A DNA stretch of 64,000 nt from Brugia malayi. Its lineage: Eukaryota > Nematoda > Chromadorea > Rhabditida > Onchocercidae. The stretch spans positions 10,476,501 to 10,540,500 of the forward strand of contig NW_025062476.1 of the NCBI RefSeq assembly GCF_000002995.4, in the 5' to 3' direction. Under the pieces are notes generated by a model that saw only the letters and a list, made by a program, of their open reading frames with translations, did no database searches and was not told the origin of the DNA. This document shows, piece by piece, positions 35,001 to 49,800 of this stretch (the stretch's first letter is position 1; each line of letters opens with the position of its first letter). A program made the translations under genes and the position numbers.

Positions 35001-38000
35001 GGAAAGAATTGTTTAAATTAAACAAGTCACTTAATGGATAACAATTTAATGCATCACATTCAGTATAAATATTCTGGATATAAAGCACATTATCATTTTC
35101 TGTAACCATCTCATTCATTATCTGATCACATCTGATTTCAAAATCCTTTACCTCATTCTCCAACTGTTTCAAATCATTTGATAATTTTTGTGCTCGTTTT
35201 TCCTCATCCCGCAATTTGCTTTCCATCATTGCAATCTCTTTTCGTAAAATTTCTTCATTACCTTTCATTTCTAAAATGTAAAAATTAAACTTTGTGCAGG
35301 AAATATAGAAAATGACACATAGCTGTTAGATAAACAAATTTAACTTATTGAAAGGAACTGCTATTTATTGTATCAGTTTCAGCAAGAAAACAATGAATTA
35401 AATATGAATAAATGGGTAAAAGTGTGTTGTAAGGTACAGATTAAAAAATCCAATCAAAAAATGAAACAAAATTTACTACAATTCAAACTGATATGCCAGT
35501 CAGCCTGTCATTAGTGCACAATTTTCCTGAATTAACTAAAAAGGTGAAAAATTATAAATTGTAAACTTTTATGCTCAGATAAAAAACTGAAAATGGAGTT
35601 TAGAAAATCACATGCGAATTTTTGCAAGGAAATTAGAAGTTTCTAGAATTAATCTTTTAAAAACTTCACAAGTTTTGAGAAATTGTTGTCAACATCAAAA
35701 ACAAAAACTCTCGCCAATTATAATTATAAATATTCAATCAACTGATAATTATTTGGAAGAACAAAAATTAAGTACAGTGTTTTAAACTACAATAACAAGT
35801 TGCATTTACAATACTCCTTTCAATAGTTTTTTTCTTCTGCTATAACAATTTTTGAAAAAATGGATCAAAATTACACCTTCAAGTTGCGTGCAGGTTTCTC
35901 GCAATGAAGCTTTCAATTTATCTCGTTCTGTTTTTAGATCAATCTTTTCTCGCTCATTTTCCGCAAGGTTATTTTTGAGGATAGCTTCTTCATTCATGCG
36001 TGATGCAATTCTATCTTCTATTTGTTTCAACTCATTTTCAGTCGTCGATAAATTTTGTGTTTCTTAAGAAATTACACTTTAAAATTAAACAAATAACCAG
36101 CGCCATCTTACAATGAATTTTACGAGTTGATAAGAAATATTAGCGGTCTTTTGAGAATATTGTGTTAGCAGTGAAAGTAATAAGTGATAACAATGTTTAT
36201 AAGAGGCCAATATATAAAAATGCTGCCTGCATCTTATCATCATATCACTTACTGACACACATACGAAGTCTTTTATTAAGCATTTATTTACTAACTACTC
36301 TTTCTTATAGAGTTGTCAAATCATTTAAATTATTTTATCATTTACTTAATTTTTACTTCGTAAGTTATGTAATATAAAAGAATTGAAAACAATAGATTAC
36401 TTTTATCTAAGCGGCTTTCAACAAACTGAAGCGTCTTTTCCAATCCCAAACATTTTGTTTGTAAACTTTCAATATTGCAACGTGCTTTCATAAGTTCCTC
36501 ATTTTTCAGTTTTATTTTTTCATTCCACATCTGACGTTCCTGATCAAATTTCTCTAGTTCCAACTTCATTTCTTCGCTGAATAATTTTTGCTTCTTAAAG
36601 TTTCAAGATCAAGAAAGATATACAAAAACGTAAATATTTTGTCCAGTCACTTCCTACTAATCGATTTAAATTATTTAAAAATTACTTTTTTTTGGTTATT
36701 TCAGACTGCGTCAATTTGACAGTATCTTTTTCGCGATCAATAAGCAAATTTAAATCCACCATTTTACGCCTCAAACTGGATTCCACTTCTTCACTTTGTT
36801 GGAGTTTATCATTCAACGCTTTTATAATAGCCTCCATTTTCGACACTTCCAAATTGTATGAACTGTCTTTCTATGAAAAAAATAAGTACATATACTTTCT
36901 ACCTAACAAGGAAGAAATAACTATGAACGGAAAAACAGTGTGTAACCATTTCAAATTGAAAAAACCATTTCACAAAAATTTTAGAAATTACTATATTGAA
37001 CACAAACTTAAGCAGAAAAACAAAAATTCATTGTATCATAAATATAAAATGTCTTGGTTATTCTATATCCTCCAGAACATAGAAGGTAAGAGAGCTCCTG
37101 AACAAATTCAAAAACGTAAAGAGAATCTGCTGGCAAACTAAACATATGGCATACTACTATCCTCTGCCTTTCATGAACATATTCTACACTTCAAATTGTT
37201 AATCCTTTCTTTTTAATAAAATAAGGCCAACCTCAGCATGGATTTTTTCCCACTCAGCAATTTCTTCAACATATTGTTTTTTAATAGCATCCAGTTGTTG
37301 TCGCAATGAAATCGTTTCTTTCTCGTATCGTCTTTTTTCTTCATCCAACTGAGTAAGCAAATTTTCCTTTTCAAACGTTACATTTTCATACCGCAAAGAA
37401 AGTCCTTTCATTTTTTCTTCGCTTTCAGTTAATGATTTCTCCAAGTTTTGCTAGAGGTAAAAGTTCATGATTGGATTAAAATTTGAGCTTCAAGTCAATT
37501 CTTTTAAAGTATTCCAGCTTTCATTCAGATTGATTAAATTTAATTATAGACTTAAACCTAATATGTCGTCTGTTTTGAATTCATCAATTCAATGATATTC
37601 AATTTAATTTTCTCAACTCACTCACAGCATTTTCTCCTGCTTGTTACAGGAAGTATCAATGTATACTAAGTATTTTAGCTTTTTGATATTTGATTAACCA
37701 AGGTATATGATTCACAACAAAAATCTTCTTGTACCCGTGATGGTGACTAGGAAACTTAATAAAAAGAAATTATAAGTTATGTGATCCACGTAAATTTAAG
37801 GAAGCTAAGTAATATAGAAATTAAGGGTGTGGCTGTAATCATGTAAGATACAACGTACTGAGAAATTACGATATTAGGAATTAAGAGAATTTAAAGTTTA
37901 ATTAATCCTTAATTTTTTACTGCTTTTAGAAAATTTTACCTTATTTTTATGCAAGGCAAATATTGTATCATTGTAACTCTCCATTTCCGTTTTCTTTTGG

Positions 38001-41000
38001 ATGATAAATTTCTTCTCTGTTTCTTTATATTCATTGTACACACGTTTTAACTCATCATCATGCTCTGATTTAATTCTATTATTGATTTCTGGAAAGAGAA
38101 AAGGAGGTGAAACCAGTAACTGAAATACTCTGAATGATTTATTTATACTAGGAACTCACAAACAAACATTACTGATTTATAAACATCCACTTAGTTCTTT
38201 ATTACCCCAATGTTATCCCCTCATTTGAGAGCACAATATAAGTTAACTAATTCATTTTAAGTAGTACAAAAAAATATTTAGTATAATAACGATAAAATAT
38301 TATATTCTTCAAATAAAATTCAATTAATTAATTCATCTACAGAACAACCGATAACTGCTTATATGAATCAAATTACTGCTCGAATAAATTATTAAATTAT
38401 AAACTATTCTTCAATTATATTATTACAAACTAACCGATCAGTCGGGTTATTTCAAATTGTGAATCAGCTAATGCCTGTGATGTTTCCCGCTCTCTCAGTT
38501 TGTATTGTTCCAAAACATCATTGAGGATTGCTCCCTAAAGATGAATTCACCATGAAAAACCTTCTGCAGCATTATGATCAAACCTTATAATCTTTAATTT
38601 CCCCCAGTAATCATTACTATTACTTTAATTTATGGTTGGGAAATCATGATGAAATTCTACCTGGGCAATATGATTTTCAATGCATTTTTCTAGATCTGTA
38701 ATCTTTTTCTCCAGTTCAACCGTGATATTAGACATCCGACCAAGCTCATCTTCCAAATCTGAACGTTCTCTGAAATGGAAAAATTGTGAGTAATTTTAAA
38801 AGTGATGAAATTACTGCTATTCTTAAAATTTATCATTCAACTAGATGAGATTACTTTCGAACAAAAGAATAAGATCCAAATTACTGGTTAACATTAATGC
38901 AAGAGGTGTTAAAATCTAGAAAAATCCTATGCTATATCTTTAGAATACAAAGCTTCATTTATTGTTTGAGTAAGAATGAACTTATAGGGGAAATTTTGAA
39001 TTCTTCTATATTTCGAAAAACTGTGTCGTATGCATTCGAATCATCAAAAAAATCTCAACATATGTCTTAAGTAAAAATACGATAACTTTAAGAGCTCAAA
39101 CACAGCAAGTTAATGTTACATCGAAGATAAGTTCAGAGTATACTAATGTGCCATTGAATTTGTCAGTGTACCATTACAACAATTTGTAGCGAAGAAATGA
39201 TTGAAAGAACACTTTAGCAAGCAATAGAAGAAATAATGAAGGCTCAATTGTTACGTATATTTGATTAATAAAAACAAAATAATAGGCAATAAAATAGCTA
39301 ATTGAAATAAACGACAAATAATAAAGAAACATAGCATAATAGAAAATACAAAATAATAGATTCCTTCCTTATTTTTAAACTTATTAACCTAATTTAAAAC
39401 TCTTTCCTCACCTTCCTTTTCATCTTTTATTTCTGGTAGATACATTAATATAAATTTTAATGCGAACAAAAAAAAAACTAATTCCATGTACTACTTATGC
39501 AACAAAATCTCTAATTCATCTTTCTCCTGAGAATTATAAATATTTTTTATGACAAAGCCGTAGCTCACTGCAGTATCCATGATCGAAAGAATTACTTCAG
39601 TAAGGAAAATTTTATAAAAAGTTAATTGTGTAATAATCTGAACCAGACTTTAGAGAGGAAATTTGAAATCAAACAAGGATGTAGGTTTGATTATTCAAAA
39701 AGAGCACCCAGTTTCAGAATAAAAATGAGAACTTAGTGTAAATTGGACTCATCAGACGGCAATTAAAAGTTAGGAATATGTGAAAGAATATTTCTTGTTT
39801 TCGTTTGCATAAGAATTTTGAATAAACCTACTTCAAGAGTTTCACTTTTTCTTGATTGAGCGCAATAATTTTTTCAGCATTTTGTTCCAATTCTTCCTTT
39901 CTCATCGTCTTCTCCACCTTAGTATTAAGAATTTGTTCATTTATCTGGAAAAAAATAATAATAGAATATATTTATCATATGCTATGTCATTATTTGACCA
40001 TTTGCTTATATTATGTAGTGCAATTAGTCTTGAACATCGGCTTCCTGATTTTATCTTCTTTAGTTATTTAAAACAATCTAGTTATGATTAAGCTGAGTAT
40101 GTTATAAATAAGTTCAAATCGATTCATTCCAGTCGAAAATTAAATAACTAAAGAAGGTAAAATCGCAAAAAACAAAAAAAAACAAAAAAAGAAAGAATTG
40201 GTCGAACCAAATCAATTCTAAGTTCATAGTCAGCCACTGTTTTCTCCAGTAACAAAATTTTCTGGTCACGATCTTTCAGCTGCTTCGTAATTTCAGAAAT
40301 TTTTGTGGTAGCATCTAAAATCATAGAAAAGCAATCATAAACAGCGTTGTATTTGAACATACTTCAACATGGTAGCGTCAGCATAACAAAGAAAACTGAT
40401 ACAAGTAAAAAGATCTTTTAATTCAATCAAGTATCTTGCAAATTGATTAGTTCAATATTTCATTTCTCGAATTATCCAAAATAGTGCAACTTTACACTAC
40501 TTTTTACTAATTTAAATAATCTTGGCGAGTTCTTAAGCTTTTCATAAGTCGGCAAAAAATTTTTTGGCCCAGCTTATGCAACAAAACTTGCCAGTAATCA
40601 ATTCTAATTTCGGATTAATCTCCTCAGTTTTAAGCTAATATATTAGTGAAGAGAACGATAGGAGTTGAGAAATCAGTAAGAGAAGTACGCATGGGGTAAT
40701 ATGAATCTACCCTAATTTGATTCTCTGGAATTTTTTCTCAAGTTTCTCAATTTTTATTTCCAGCAATGTGGTTGATAAATTCTCTACGAGTTAGAAACCA
40801 ATCAGCTGCAGATATCATCCATTGCACCGAGTGACGAACTCAGCTTTTCGATAACATTTTCTATTACTTCTTATTATTTTAAACATACTTTCCAAAGCTT
40901 CCTCATTTTGTCCCATTATATTCTTATTTTCCGTTATATTTGCACGTAATGCATTGATATCTGCCAACAGTGAAGCATTTTCAGCTATCAAAATTGACTT

Positions 41001-44000
41001 TTCATTTCGAATCTAAAAGAATATTTATAAGTTGATTTTATTAAATAAATAATAAATATTTTGATCATAAGGCAATACTATGTACTTGTAATAGTTACTT
41101 TAAACTTACTTCGATCAAACTATCTTCCTTCTGTTTCGCTTCCAATTCCAAACTGTCCATACGACGCTGCAATTCTACCAAACGTACATCTTTCGCATCA
41201 TTCGCAATCCTAATATCTCTGTTTTCATCGCGTGAATTTCGTAATGCTAACTGATGCTCGAGAATGACATTTTCTAAAGACTTGCAATAATTTTATAGTT
41301 GTAATAATTTTTTGTAAAAACGAAAAATATTTAATAATATAATTCATATGTTGATTCCTTTCAATAGGAAATGTGGAATTCGATAATCCCATCTAAGTAA
41401 ACACTATTGTAATAGATGTACTGGTTGTTAAAACTTAATGAATCAAGTTTCTTCAGCTTAATAAAGTAATAAATGGCGTAGTTAGTTTTTAATGATAACA
41501 TGATACTACAAGATTGTGTTTGTTTTCTTATCCCAATCTGTGCTCAAATTCACCACCGACAAGAATAGAACAAAAGAAAAATGTCAGACTGAAAGAAATG
41601 TGTTGAACTGGAAATGGCAACAACTATAACCTTTTTCGGCTATTCGACGACGCTCTGCTATACAATCAGCTTGAGCATTTCGAAGTTGATCCCGAAGTTC
41701 TTCTACTTCATTTCTGCACTTCTCGAGGTCATTCTTTAAGACCACGAGTCTCTGGGTGTTGTCCATATGGCATTCTTCCAGTTCATCTTCAAAATATTTT
41801 CGACGCTCAGCAAGTTCTTCTTGCTGCTTTATGAACATATCATTTAACGTTTCCTGGTGGTTGCTACAATCGCAATTATGTTGAATAACAATATAAACTG
41901 TGATAATTGACAAAGTACAATGAATATTATTACCAATAAACAAGCAGTAAAAAATGATTTCACAGATATTGAAGTCAGGTAAATAGATTTTCCGGAACCA
42001 GAAATGCAATCTTTTTGAGCTGAATAATAACTTACAAAATAGTAACCTACATATTAAGTGAGAGAATTTCATTCTGAAGTTGTTCAATTGCTTTTTGCGT
42101 CTCATTTTTCTCAGTATCTAAGCGTTCAAGTCGTTCATTCAAGCGTCGAAATTTTCGTTCAACTTCTTCTTTATCTCGTCGTCTGAAATCTTAACTTGTG
42201 CAGGATATTGGAAACAGGATATTATGCTAAATCCATCCGATACACATTTCGTAGCCGAGAAGCTACACTATTCAAGTCAAGATTAAAGTCAGAAATGTAG
42301 CTCTTAGATCTTCAAAGTCCTCTAAAAGCATTTTTCTTCATCATATTTTCTATCCAGTCAAAGAAGTACAGGATCAGAAAAACTTTTATTTCTATTAAAG
42401 GTCTTTTTAACAAAATGTTAAACTAACATTTTATCATTCTCTTTCTTAAGATCGACAAATTCTTCATCGCTTTTTCGCCGTAATTCTTCCATGCGGCTTA
42501 ATCGACTTTCACGTTCAGATAGTTTGTCTTGGTATTCGTTACACTTCCTTTCATAATCTTTAATTTTGTTGTTTTTCTCTTGTAGTGCAGCACGCACCAA
42601 ACGAATCGTATTAAAATAGACTAAGAAACCGTCTGAAAAAGTGATTCTTCGCAAAAATTAGTAGTGGAAATAGCAAATGAATTATGCTTCGCCAAAGTCG
42701 AAATATCAAGGTAGCAATGTTATTAGAAGCGATGTTAGAAGCACACTACGAAAGCACCACTAATGCTTCAAACAAACCGAGAAATTTCTTTCCTACATTT
42801 TGAATCATTTATGAATGAATGATAACTAAAGATGAATTATGGGCGAGGTGAGTGCAATGATCCGTTTCTGATGTTGGCAGCGATTTGTTTTCTTCATATT
42901 CAGCTAATTAGCAATGATGCAACATCTTCTATTTTCTCAAGTTTCTCACAAATGCACCAAACTGTGTTTCAAAATCATTTCTTAATTACTGCCATCCCTA
43001 TTATAAAAAATGAGTTTTAATTAAATTCGAACCTGGACTAACAGAACGAGCTCGTCGGCCGCGCATTTCATCTAGTTCCGGTATTAAATGAATTTTCTTC
43101 AACGAATCTTTTGCAACATCACATTCTTCATTAGCTTTCTTAACGAGATCTTCCATGACAGCAATCCGGCGATTAGAGTCATTCAGTTCGTGCTCTAGCT
43201 AGAAAAGGAGAAGGAAACAATTTAACGTATATTTTCTTTCAGAATCAAAAATATTCAGTCATTTACTACGTCACATGAATAGATCTGTTCCGTCCGTTTA
43301 TGTGTAAAGGACAGACTGAACAGAACGACTTAGTATGATATGATTATTACTATATGGGAAACTAAAACCTTAATATTGCGAACAGCTACATCTTCATATT
43401 TTTTCAATAAATCATTCATTGTTTCTTCATCTTTTGTTTCTTCCAGTGCAACATGTTTCCGCTGAATAAATAAAATTCAGTCCAGTAAAAATCAGTAATA
43501 CTCTTCTATAAAAACTTATGATTCGCAACTCTGTTTATTGTTTGCAGAATGTTCTACAAGTATAATTGATGAGATATAGAAAATTCAACACTATAACCTT
43601 CCAGAGGAAAGTGAAAACTCCCTGCAGAATTCAATGATATTCATAAATTCAAAGGCAACATTACTGAAAAGTTAAACGCGTTTCTAACTATATAATAGAA
43701 TTTAACTGTTTATGCTGTTTTTTTTTTTAACATGAAGTTGCTGACTTATGTTAAGAGATATCTTTGGAACAGCACATTAATACTATATGTATAGCACACA
43801 CAAACAAATACATTCTAACATATTTCTATAACAATAACCTAACCGCTTAAATACCACTTCCAACTCTATTAACCATCAGCATCTGATCTCTAATACCTTT
43901 ACTATTCATCTACTTAAAACCTTGACCAAATTAAAAAACTATCTTTGTATGTACTTTGTTCAGTTCCATTCCTAACTTAGATACTTCTTAAATTTCGAAA

Positions 44001-46806
44001 TATCTTTCTCAGTTCCCTAAAATTTTTCTTAGTAGTTTGGAAAAAAGCTGTCTACTGTTGACACTGCTTAGCGCTGAACTGAGACACAACAGCCTAATTA
44101 GCTACTGCTTAGAGAAAACCAATAATTAATACCTTCATTTCAGCTTGACGAACAAGTGCTTCCATATTATTTGCACAGCGTACGAATTCGGTTCGTTGTC
44201 TATCCAAATCACTTTCAGTTTCCGTTCTCAAATCTCTTACCTGTAAAAAAGAAGTTTGATAAAGTGCGTTTGTGACGACATGGTGCGCTTATGTCATACA
44301 TCATCATTCTATAATAATTTTTAAATATATGCAAAGGGTTTATGTTCTTTTTGATATGTTTTTAATATATATGCAATATATTATAATAGAAGGGCGAAGA
44401 ACTAAACGAAATATAGAGACAACTACTAAATTTCATAAAATTTAATTCTAAATAATTTTAGCTTCCAACTTTGAGATTAACAATGGATCGAAAAGTGGGA
44501 ATTAATTTACTAAACATGGAACTGTCGTACGAACAATAATAATAAACGTCTTGTTATCAATTGGGAATAAAGAATAAAACGACTGGAAAAGCGAAATAAA
44601 TATAACAAAGAAACAAAAATTGTTGTTTATATTTACTTCTATTCATACTCAATAACCTAATAAGATCTAATATCATTAGATGGATAGGTAACTGCAAAAC
44701 GTTTCTATAATGATGACGAGGCTTTAGAACTTCGTTCCCAAATATAACTTAAATTCTCCAACGCCAGAAGACTTGAATCAGTTCTATTAATCAGTCGCTA
44801 CCACAATGCTACCATGCGAGAACGCTGACTAAAATGTATCCAAATTTCTAACATCATTTTAAAAAATTAATGAGTAACCTGTCGTCGAAGTCTGTTAAAA
44901 ACTACCCACAATTCGAGCATATGCTGGTATTGGGCATCCACTGCACGCTTCTTTTTCTATGAAACTGATGAAAATTAAAATTCGAAATTATAGATTCACT
45001 CAAATTTCCCATTTTAATATGCTTCCTTTTCACTTAATACTACTGCCTTGAAATATAATCCACAATATATTCAGTAAATAATAATACTTCAAAACAGCTA
45101 CATCAGGTATAGATTAAATACAAATCTAAGATTTGAAATTTTGACGATTTTAAGCTTGAAACAAAATTTTAACGGATTATTTCGAAAAAAAATTTATTAC
45201 TTCATCGTATTGCCGTAAAAAGCATCGTTCCATTTCTCTTTCATGTGTTATTTTCATCAATTTTTCCTGAGTTTTCAGCAGCTCGTCTTTCAAATTTTGA
45301 TTTGTACGTATAATAACTTCTGCTTGTTCCCTATATATATCATTTAAATCTTCCAGTTTATCATTCCTGAAATATTACTTCTTCTCTTCTATAAATATTT
45401 CACAGCATATATAGAAAGTAAATGAAATCCTTCTTTTTCGATTCATATCTATCTATCTATTAATCTACCTATAGCATATATTTTTTATTATTTTCCTATA
45501 CAAACTATGTTTATACTAAATGTGACAACTTAACAACAAATTTTTGGTTTATAATATAATTTTTCCTACATAAGAAATAACTCAAATATATATGAAATAC
45601 ATTCATATAACCTAAGTTTATTAAATTATTAAAAAAGAACTTTAAGCACAAACTATTACGAGTTAGGAAGCTTGGTAATAGTACATTCATCGTTAGAGTG
45701 CATAATAAAATGCGTGAAAATCGAATTTTGGTTGAAATTATATGCTAAAATGATACCCATTTTAAAACATACCTTAATTGTTCATCACGTAATTGTTGAA
45801 TGATTATATCAGTGGAACTATCAGGCAATTCTGTTTTAAAACCAGTATCAGTGAAAGAGGAAGATAACAGCGGATTTGCGCTTAGTCCATCAGGTCCAAT
45901 ACGTAGCATCTCGGGTGAACTTAAAATTATAGATCATAATTTCAAGGTACAAAATACAAATAAAAAGTTAAGGAAACATATGTGTCTTATAGTAATAATA
46001 ATTCAAATAAATGATGCATGAGGTAGAAGGCAATTATTGGCTTGAACTGAGTAATAATACAGTTGCGCTCCTCCTGTATAAACTTTATTAGCTATGACCT
46101 TGAACCAATTCCAAATATCTTCAAAAAAAAACCCATATACCAAACACGTACTGTGACATGACCTGAAATATATCACCAATGGTATCAACATCTGAAACCT
46201 GTGAAGCATTCAGCTGAGCTACCGATTTTGCGGTATGCTTTCGATATTTCTTCACCTGGAAATTTTGGATTTCTTAAAACTTTTAACACTTGAAAGTTTC
46301 AAACAGTCAATAAATCAACACATGTCCACTGTGAAATATCCTTTATTCTCATTCTGAATATTAAAAAAAAAAAAAAAAAAATGCAGAATGATCAAATAAT
46401 ACGACTGAAGTTAAAAGTGAATAACATAATGCATACGAAACGGAGATGCCTTGAATTGCAGTAAATTGTGCTTGATCATCTAATATCTAGTATGATTGGA
46501 TCAACTAACCTTGTTGCTCAAACCCGCTAGAACTTGACGATATTTCCGCTGTTCATCAACACTTGCATCAATTCTATTTCGGTAGCTGCTCAAGTCAGAA
46601 GGCATGAAAACGACATCGACTGGAGATCGTACTAAACAAAAGCTTATAATAAATCTGATGTATATCTGATCTATAAACTGTAAAAATATATAAGATCTTT
46701 ATAAAATATAAGTTTATATAAGTTAAAAAGGAACTTCATGCACAAACCATTATGAGTTACAGAGGTTGTTGGTAGTGCATCGTCGGAATGCATAACAGTT
46801 TCATCA
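29051..46806 (-). CDS. Rootletin-like giant coiled-coil protein (C. elegans CHE-10 type), 5' end unresolved
   Basis: At least 39 exons join in frame to about 1912 residues. Exons run 46806-46748, 46631-46510, 46255-46152, 45919-45773, 45366-45201, 44956-44879, 44240-44133, 43461-43369, 43198-43033, 42632-42428, 42182-42051, 41863-41631, 41273-41110, 41012-40889, 40314-40208, 39944-39832, 38769-38661, 38534-38435, 38088-37940, 37450-37232, 36870-36686, 36576-36401, 36062-35877, 35270-35107, 34987-34862, 34590-34376, 33969-33833, 33624-33547, 33195-33026, 32834-32714, 32582-32419, 32212-32033, 31887-31774, 31584-31430, 31295-31166, 30883-30683, 30150-30013, 29807-29700 and 29341-29051. Near the N-terminus, SSYRNRIDASVDEQRKYRQV then KVKKYRKHTAKS resembles the conserved rootletin N-terminal domain; most of the rest is charged heptad coiled coil. 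Ser/Pro-rich breaks occur at RRARSVSPG and RRSSSASPSPHVRF. Rootletin bundles into the rootlet beneath cilia of sensory neurons (family knowledge). Other long coiled-coil families are possible. The first visible exon begins mid-codon, so an upstream exon is missing, or translation starts at its internal ATG (46792). Confidence 0.75.
30183..30197. repeat. Short (TA)n tract
   Basis: About seven TA units in an intron of the rootletin-like gene. Confidence 0.8.
45612..45720 (-). pseudogene. Decayed duplicate of a rootletin-like gene exon
   Basis: This intronic stretch aligns over about 110 bases with 46709-46820, which holds the first recognised exon (46806-46748) and its donor. On the minus strand both read ATGCA(T/C)TC and then an (A/C)GATGA block, and both end in a TAAT(A/G)GTTTGTGC donor region followed by the same intron-side sequence. 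In the copy the reading frame after ATGCACTCTAACGATGA closes at TAATAG before the donor, so it cannot substitute for the original exon. It lies in the intron between exons 45919-45773 and 45366-45201. Confidence 0.7.
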
Positions 46807-49800
46807 CTGAAAATACACATGATAGAGCATAATGTTTTCAAATGAAGAATCATTATATCAACTTGTAGAAAGATTATCTCCACTTCTGAAATATTCTGAA
46901 ATCCCTATAATCCTATATTATTTAACTTTAAAAACCATCCAAGTTTTTTATGGTGCAATCAGATACTTAAATCTACTAATCATTAATCTGCAAAAAGCGA
47001 TGATAGAAGAGAAACTTTTAATAATAATTTCCAATTCATAAAAATAATGGTTTTCTTTCTTTAAAATAAGCAAATTCTCTCAAAATTCTGACTTCTCTGC
47101 ATGATTGTCATAATAGTTTTAACTTATGGATGTGAACATTATCAACTGATATGTCATATCTTCCTTTATGCTATCTTCAAATTGTCTTGTTACCTGAAGA
47201 TATGTTGCTTGATACATAAAGATGAAATTTAAATCACAAGAGAACAAAAACAGGATCAGGAATGCCAAGGGAAAAGAAATAGTTTAAAATCAATTTATAT
47301 AAAAGATAATTATATTATCATATATCTGCACAAACTTCATATTTATATTTTCCGTTCGTCTTCGCAATTTGAAAATTTTAAACATAAAAACTAGCACCTA
47401 AATAAATGGACAATCAGTTATCACTTATAAGAATTTGTACCACTGTCGCTTCAAATCACTTACCTTATTTGTTCAGTAATTTCCGTCTAATTAAATATCT
47501 GCCGAATAATCTTCGTCTCCTTAAATTTTTTATTATCATTTCTTATTATTTAATTGAACGGAAATTATTCGAATCTTGTTGACATCGTCATTTAACCTTG
47601 CCGTTCATTTTCATTTTTTGCAAAATCATTCATTAGCTTCTATTCATTATTTTTTAATTAAATAAATTTTTTAAGGAGTATTATTTCCCTGTCCGAAATT
47701 CATAAAAATCGCTCATAAAAAAAAAAAAAAAGAATTCTAATCTCTAACTGTGAATGAAAAGAAGAGTCTTTCAGTCTTTCACTGTCTTTCCTGATCTATT
47801 TGTTTTTATTGTCGAATATCAAGTGACTGGAAATGTTTATTGAAACTGAATTGAAATATTTTTAACTTATTAGAAAATGAATGTCTTAATAGTACTAATT
47901 GGTCGTCATTTCTTTTACTGATTCACCCACAAGGAAACTGAATTAAAATACCTACGTCAAGCAAAATTAAAGACACTCTTAATAATGCCAACTATTAAGA
48001 GTTACAATTGCAAAAATAGCATCAATAATACAAATGTAGTATGCAATTGCAATCTTTCTCTCAACCTTTGCATATCTAATCTGTTCTAGAATTTTTCTGA
48101 ATCAAACAAATTAGCTGGGGGATTTTTCTTACAGGAGTATGTGTTTGAGTAATTTGCAATAACTGGGATAACTTCCCCATGTATAATGCTGCAGAGGTTG
48201 TAAAGACATACAGGAATTAAACATATGACATTAAGATATTTCAACAACGAAGTCTTGGCATCATTCGTATTGATAGTGGATAAGTCATGGCACTGAAACT
48301 GTTTCAAGTCGTCGCCTCAAATAAACTCACAATATCAATCGCAAAACCATTTTGTTTCACTGAATCCACTTTTTGATTAAATTATTCATAGCTTTTTTAA
48401 GGTATTTGACAGTTAGTGTAGTGGTTCTTAGCTTACTTTAACTTTCAGTTTTCTTCCTTCCCTCCTTTGCTTACAATTCAGTTTCGTTTTCATACAGCTA
48501 TGATACATGCTCAGAGTGGATGTTAACAAGTGAGAAAATTTAGACCAATACAAGCATCATTCGGCATGATAAAGTGTTTATACAGCTAATTAAAAACAAT
48601 ACTTTATTTTTTTTCTTTTCAGTTGTAATGCATGAGAAACGAGAAATTTGGCTAATGCAGTACGAAAAGCACTATTAAGTTGAAAATATCAAGAAAAACT
48701 AACATACCCATAGTCTTTCTTATTCGGTACTTCTTATCATTTTATTATAAAGCATAGAAACATGTATTTTCCATCCTAAATCGATAAAAAAATATACAAC
48801 TTGTTTTAAAATTTAACTTTCGATTAGTAAACCCCAATCAATCCTTTAAATCATTACGATTATCAGAAAGAACTAAATTCTCAACAAACTTTCATTTTTT
48901 TTCAAACTTTTTTACATGAAATTTTCTAAAAACATTGTGTTAGAAAATGGAATTTCTTCACTAGACACTAAATAATATTACTTCGAAAAATATTTCATTT
49001 TAACTGAATCTTTAAAGATGAATCCTTTTTTCCTGTTTATTCCAAAGTATAGATTATAAATTTGAATGTCTTTAAATTTTATTATGATCATTATCGACTT
49101 GGTTATAGAAAGTTTTCAGAAAAAAGTATTTCTGAAAGAGGAACAATTAAACTATGAATGATTGGAAAGCATGAACCGGTTCACTGATGATGTAAACAAA
49201 TCGGCTTACACTAACAATTTTCAAAGATCGAGTTTCCGCTTTTCAAAAATTAGAAAATGTTGAAGACAAGAACATAGAAACTATAACTGGGTAAATAAAA
49301 AGTACCACTGCCGGATAAATACGCAACGAGACACAACAGATAAGTAAGCAAGGACAGTAACTGAAATTCTGTTATGACCACATGGACAAGGGAAGACGAT
49401 AATTAGAACCATGTGTGTGGCTGCTGAGTTTGTCACATAAATATAACTGTTCACGACTCTACAAATAAATGCTGCCAAACCTATGTTGTCGGCTAGTACC
49501 ATTCAGATTAATGAGAACCATGCAAAGTAGTCTGTAATAAAAATAATAACTCAATTCTTAAGCTTTTTTCTCTTTTTTGGAGGAGTACGTTACGCTTAAC
49601 AGGCAATTTCATATTTAGCGCAATTTTGGAATGAAAGCGCCATGCTTAGTACGCCAGTAAAGTCGCTTTATTTGTTAGTCACTTAATATCAAATCATATA
49701 ATGGATATGCTGTATGTTTACTAACTACTCTAAAAATCATCTGTCTAGAAAGCCCACATCTTGTAATTGTTAAAAAGCAAAACATTAAAGGAATGCAACC

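Noticed and set aside
36692..37141. 149-codon plus-strand ORF
   Set aside because: Its first part is antisense to the coiled-coil exon 36870-36686, and the rest is intronic AT-rich sequence.
49281..49502. 73-codon minus-strand ORF, slightly GC-richer
   Set aside because: It has no signal peptide, recognisable motif or flanking splice sites consistent with the neighbouring gene.
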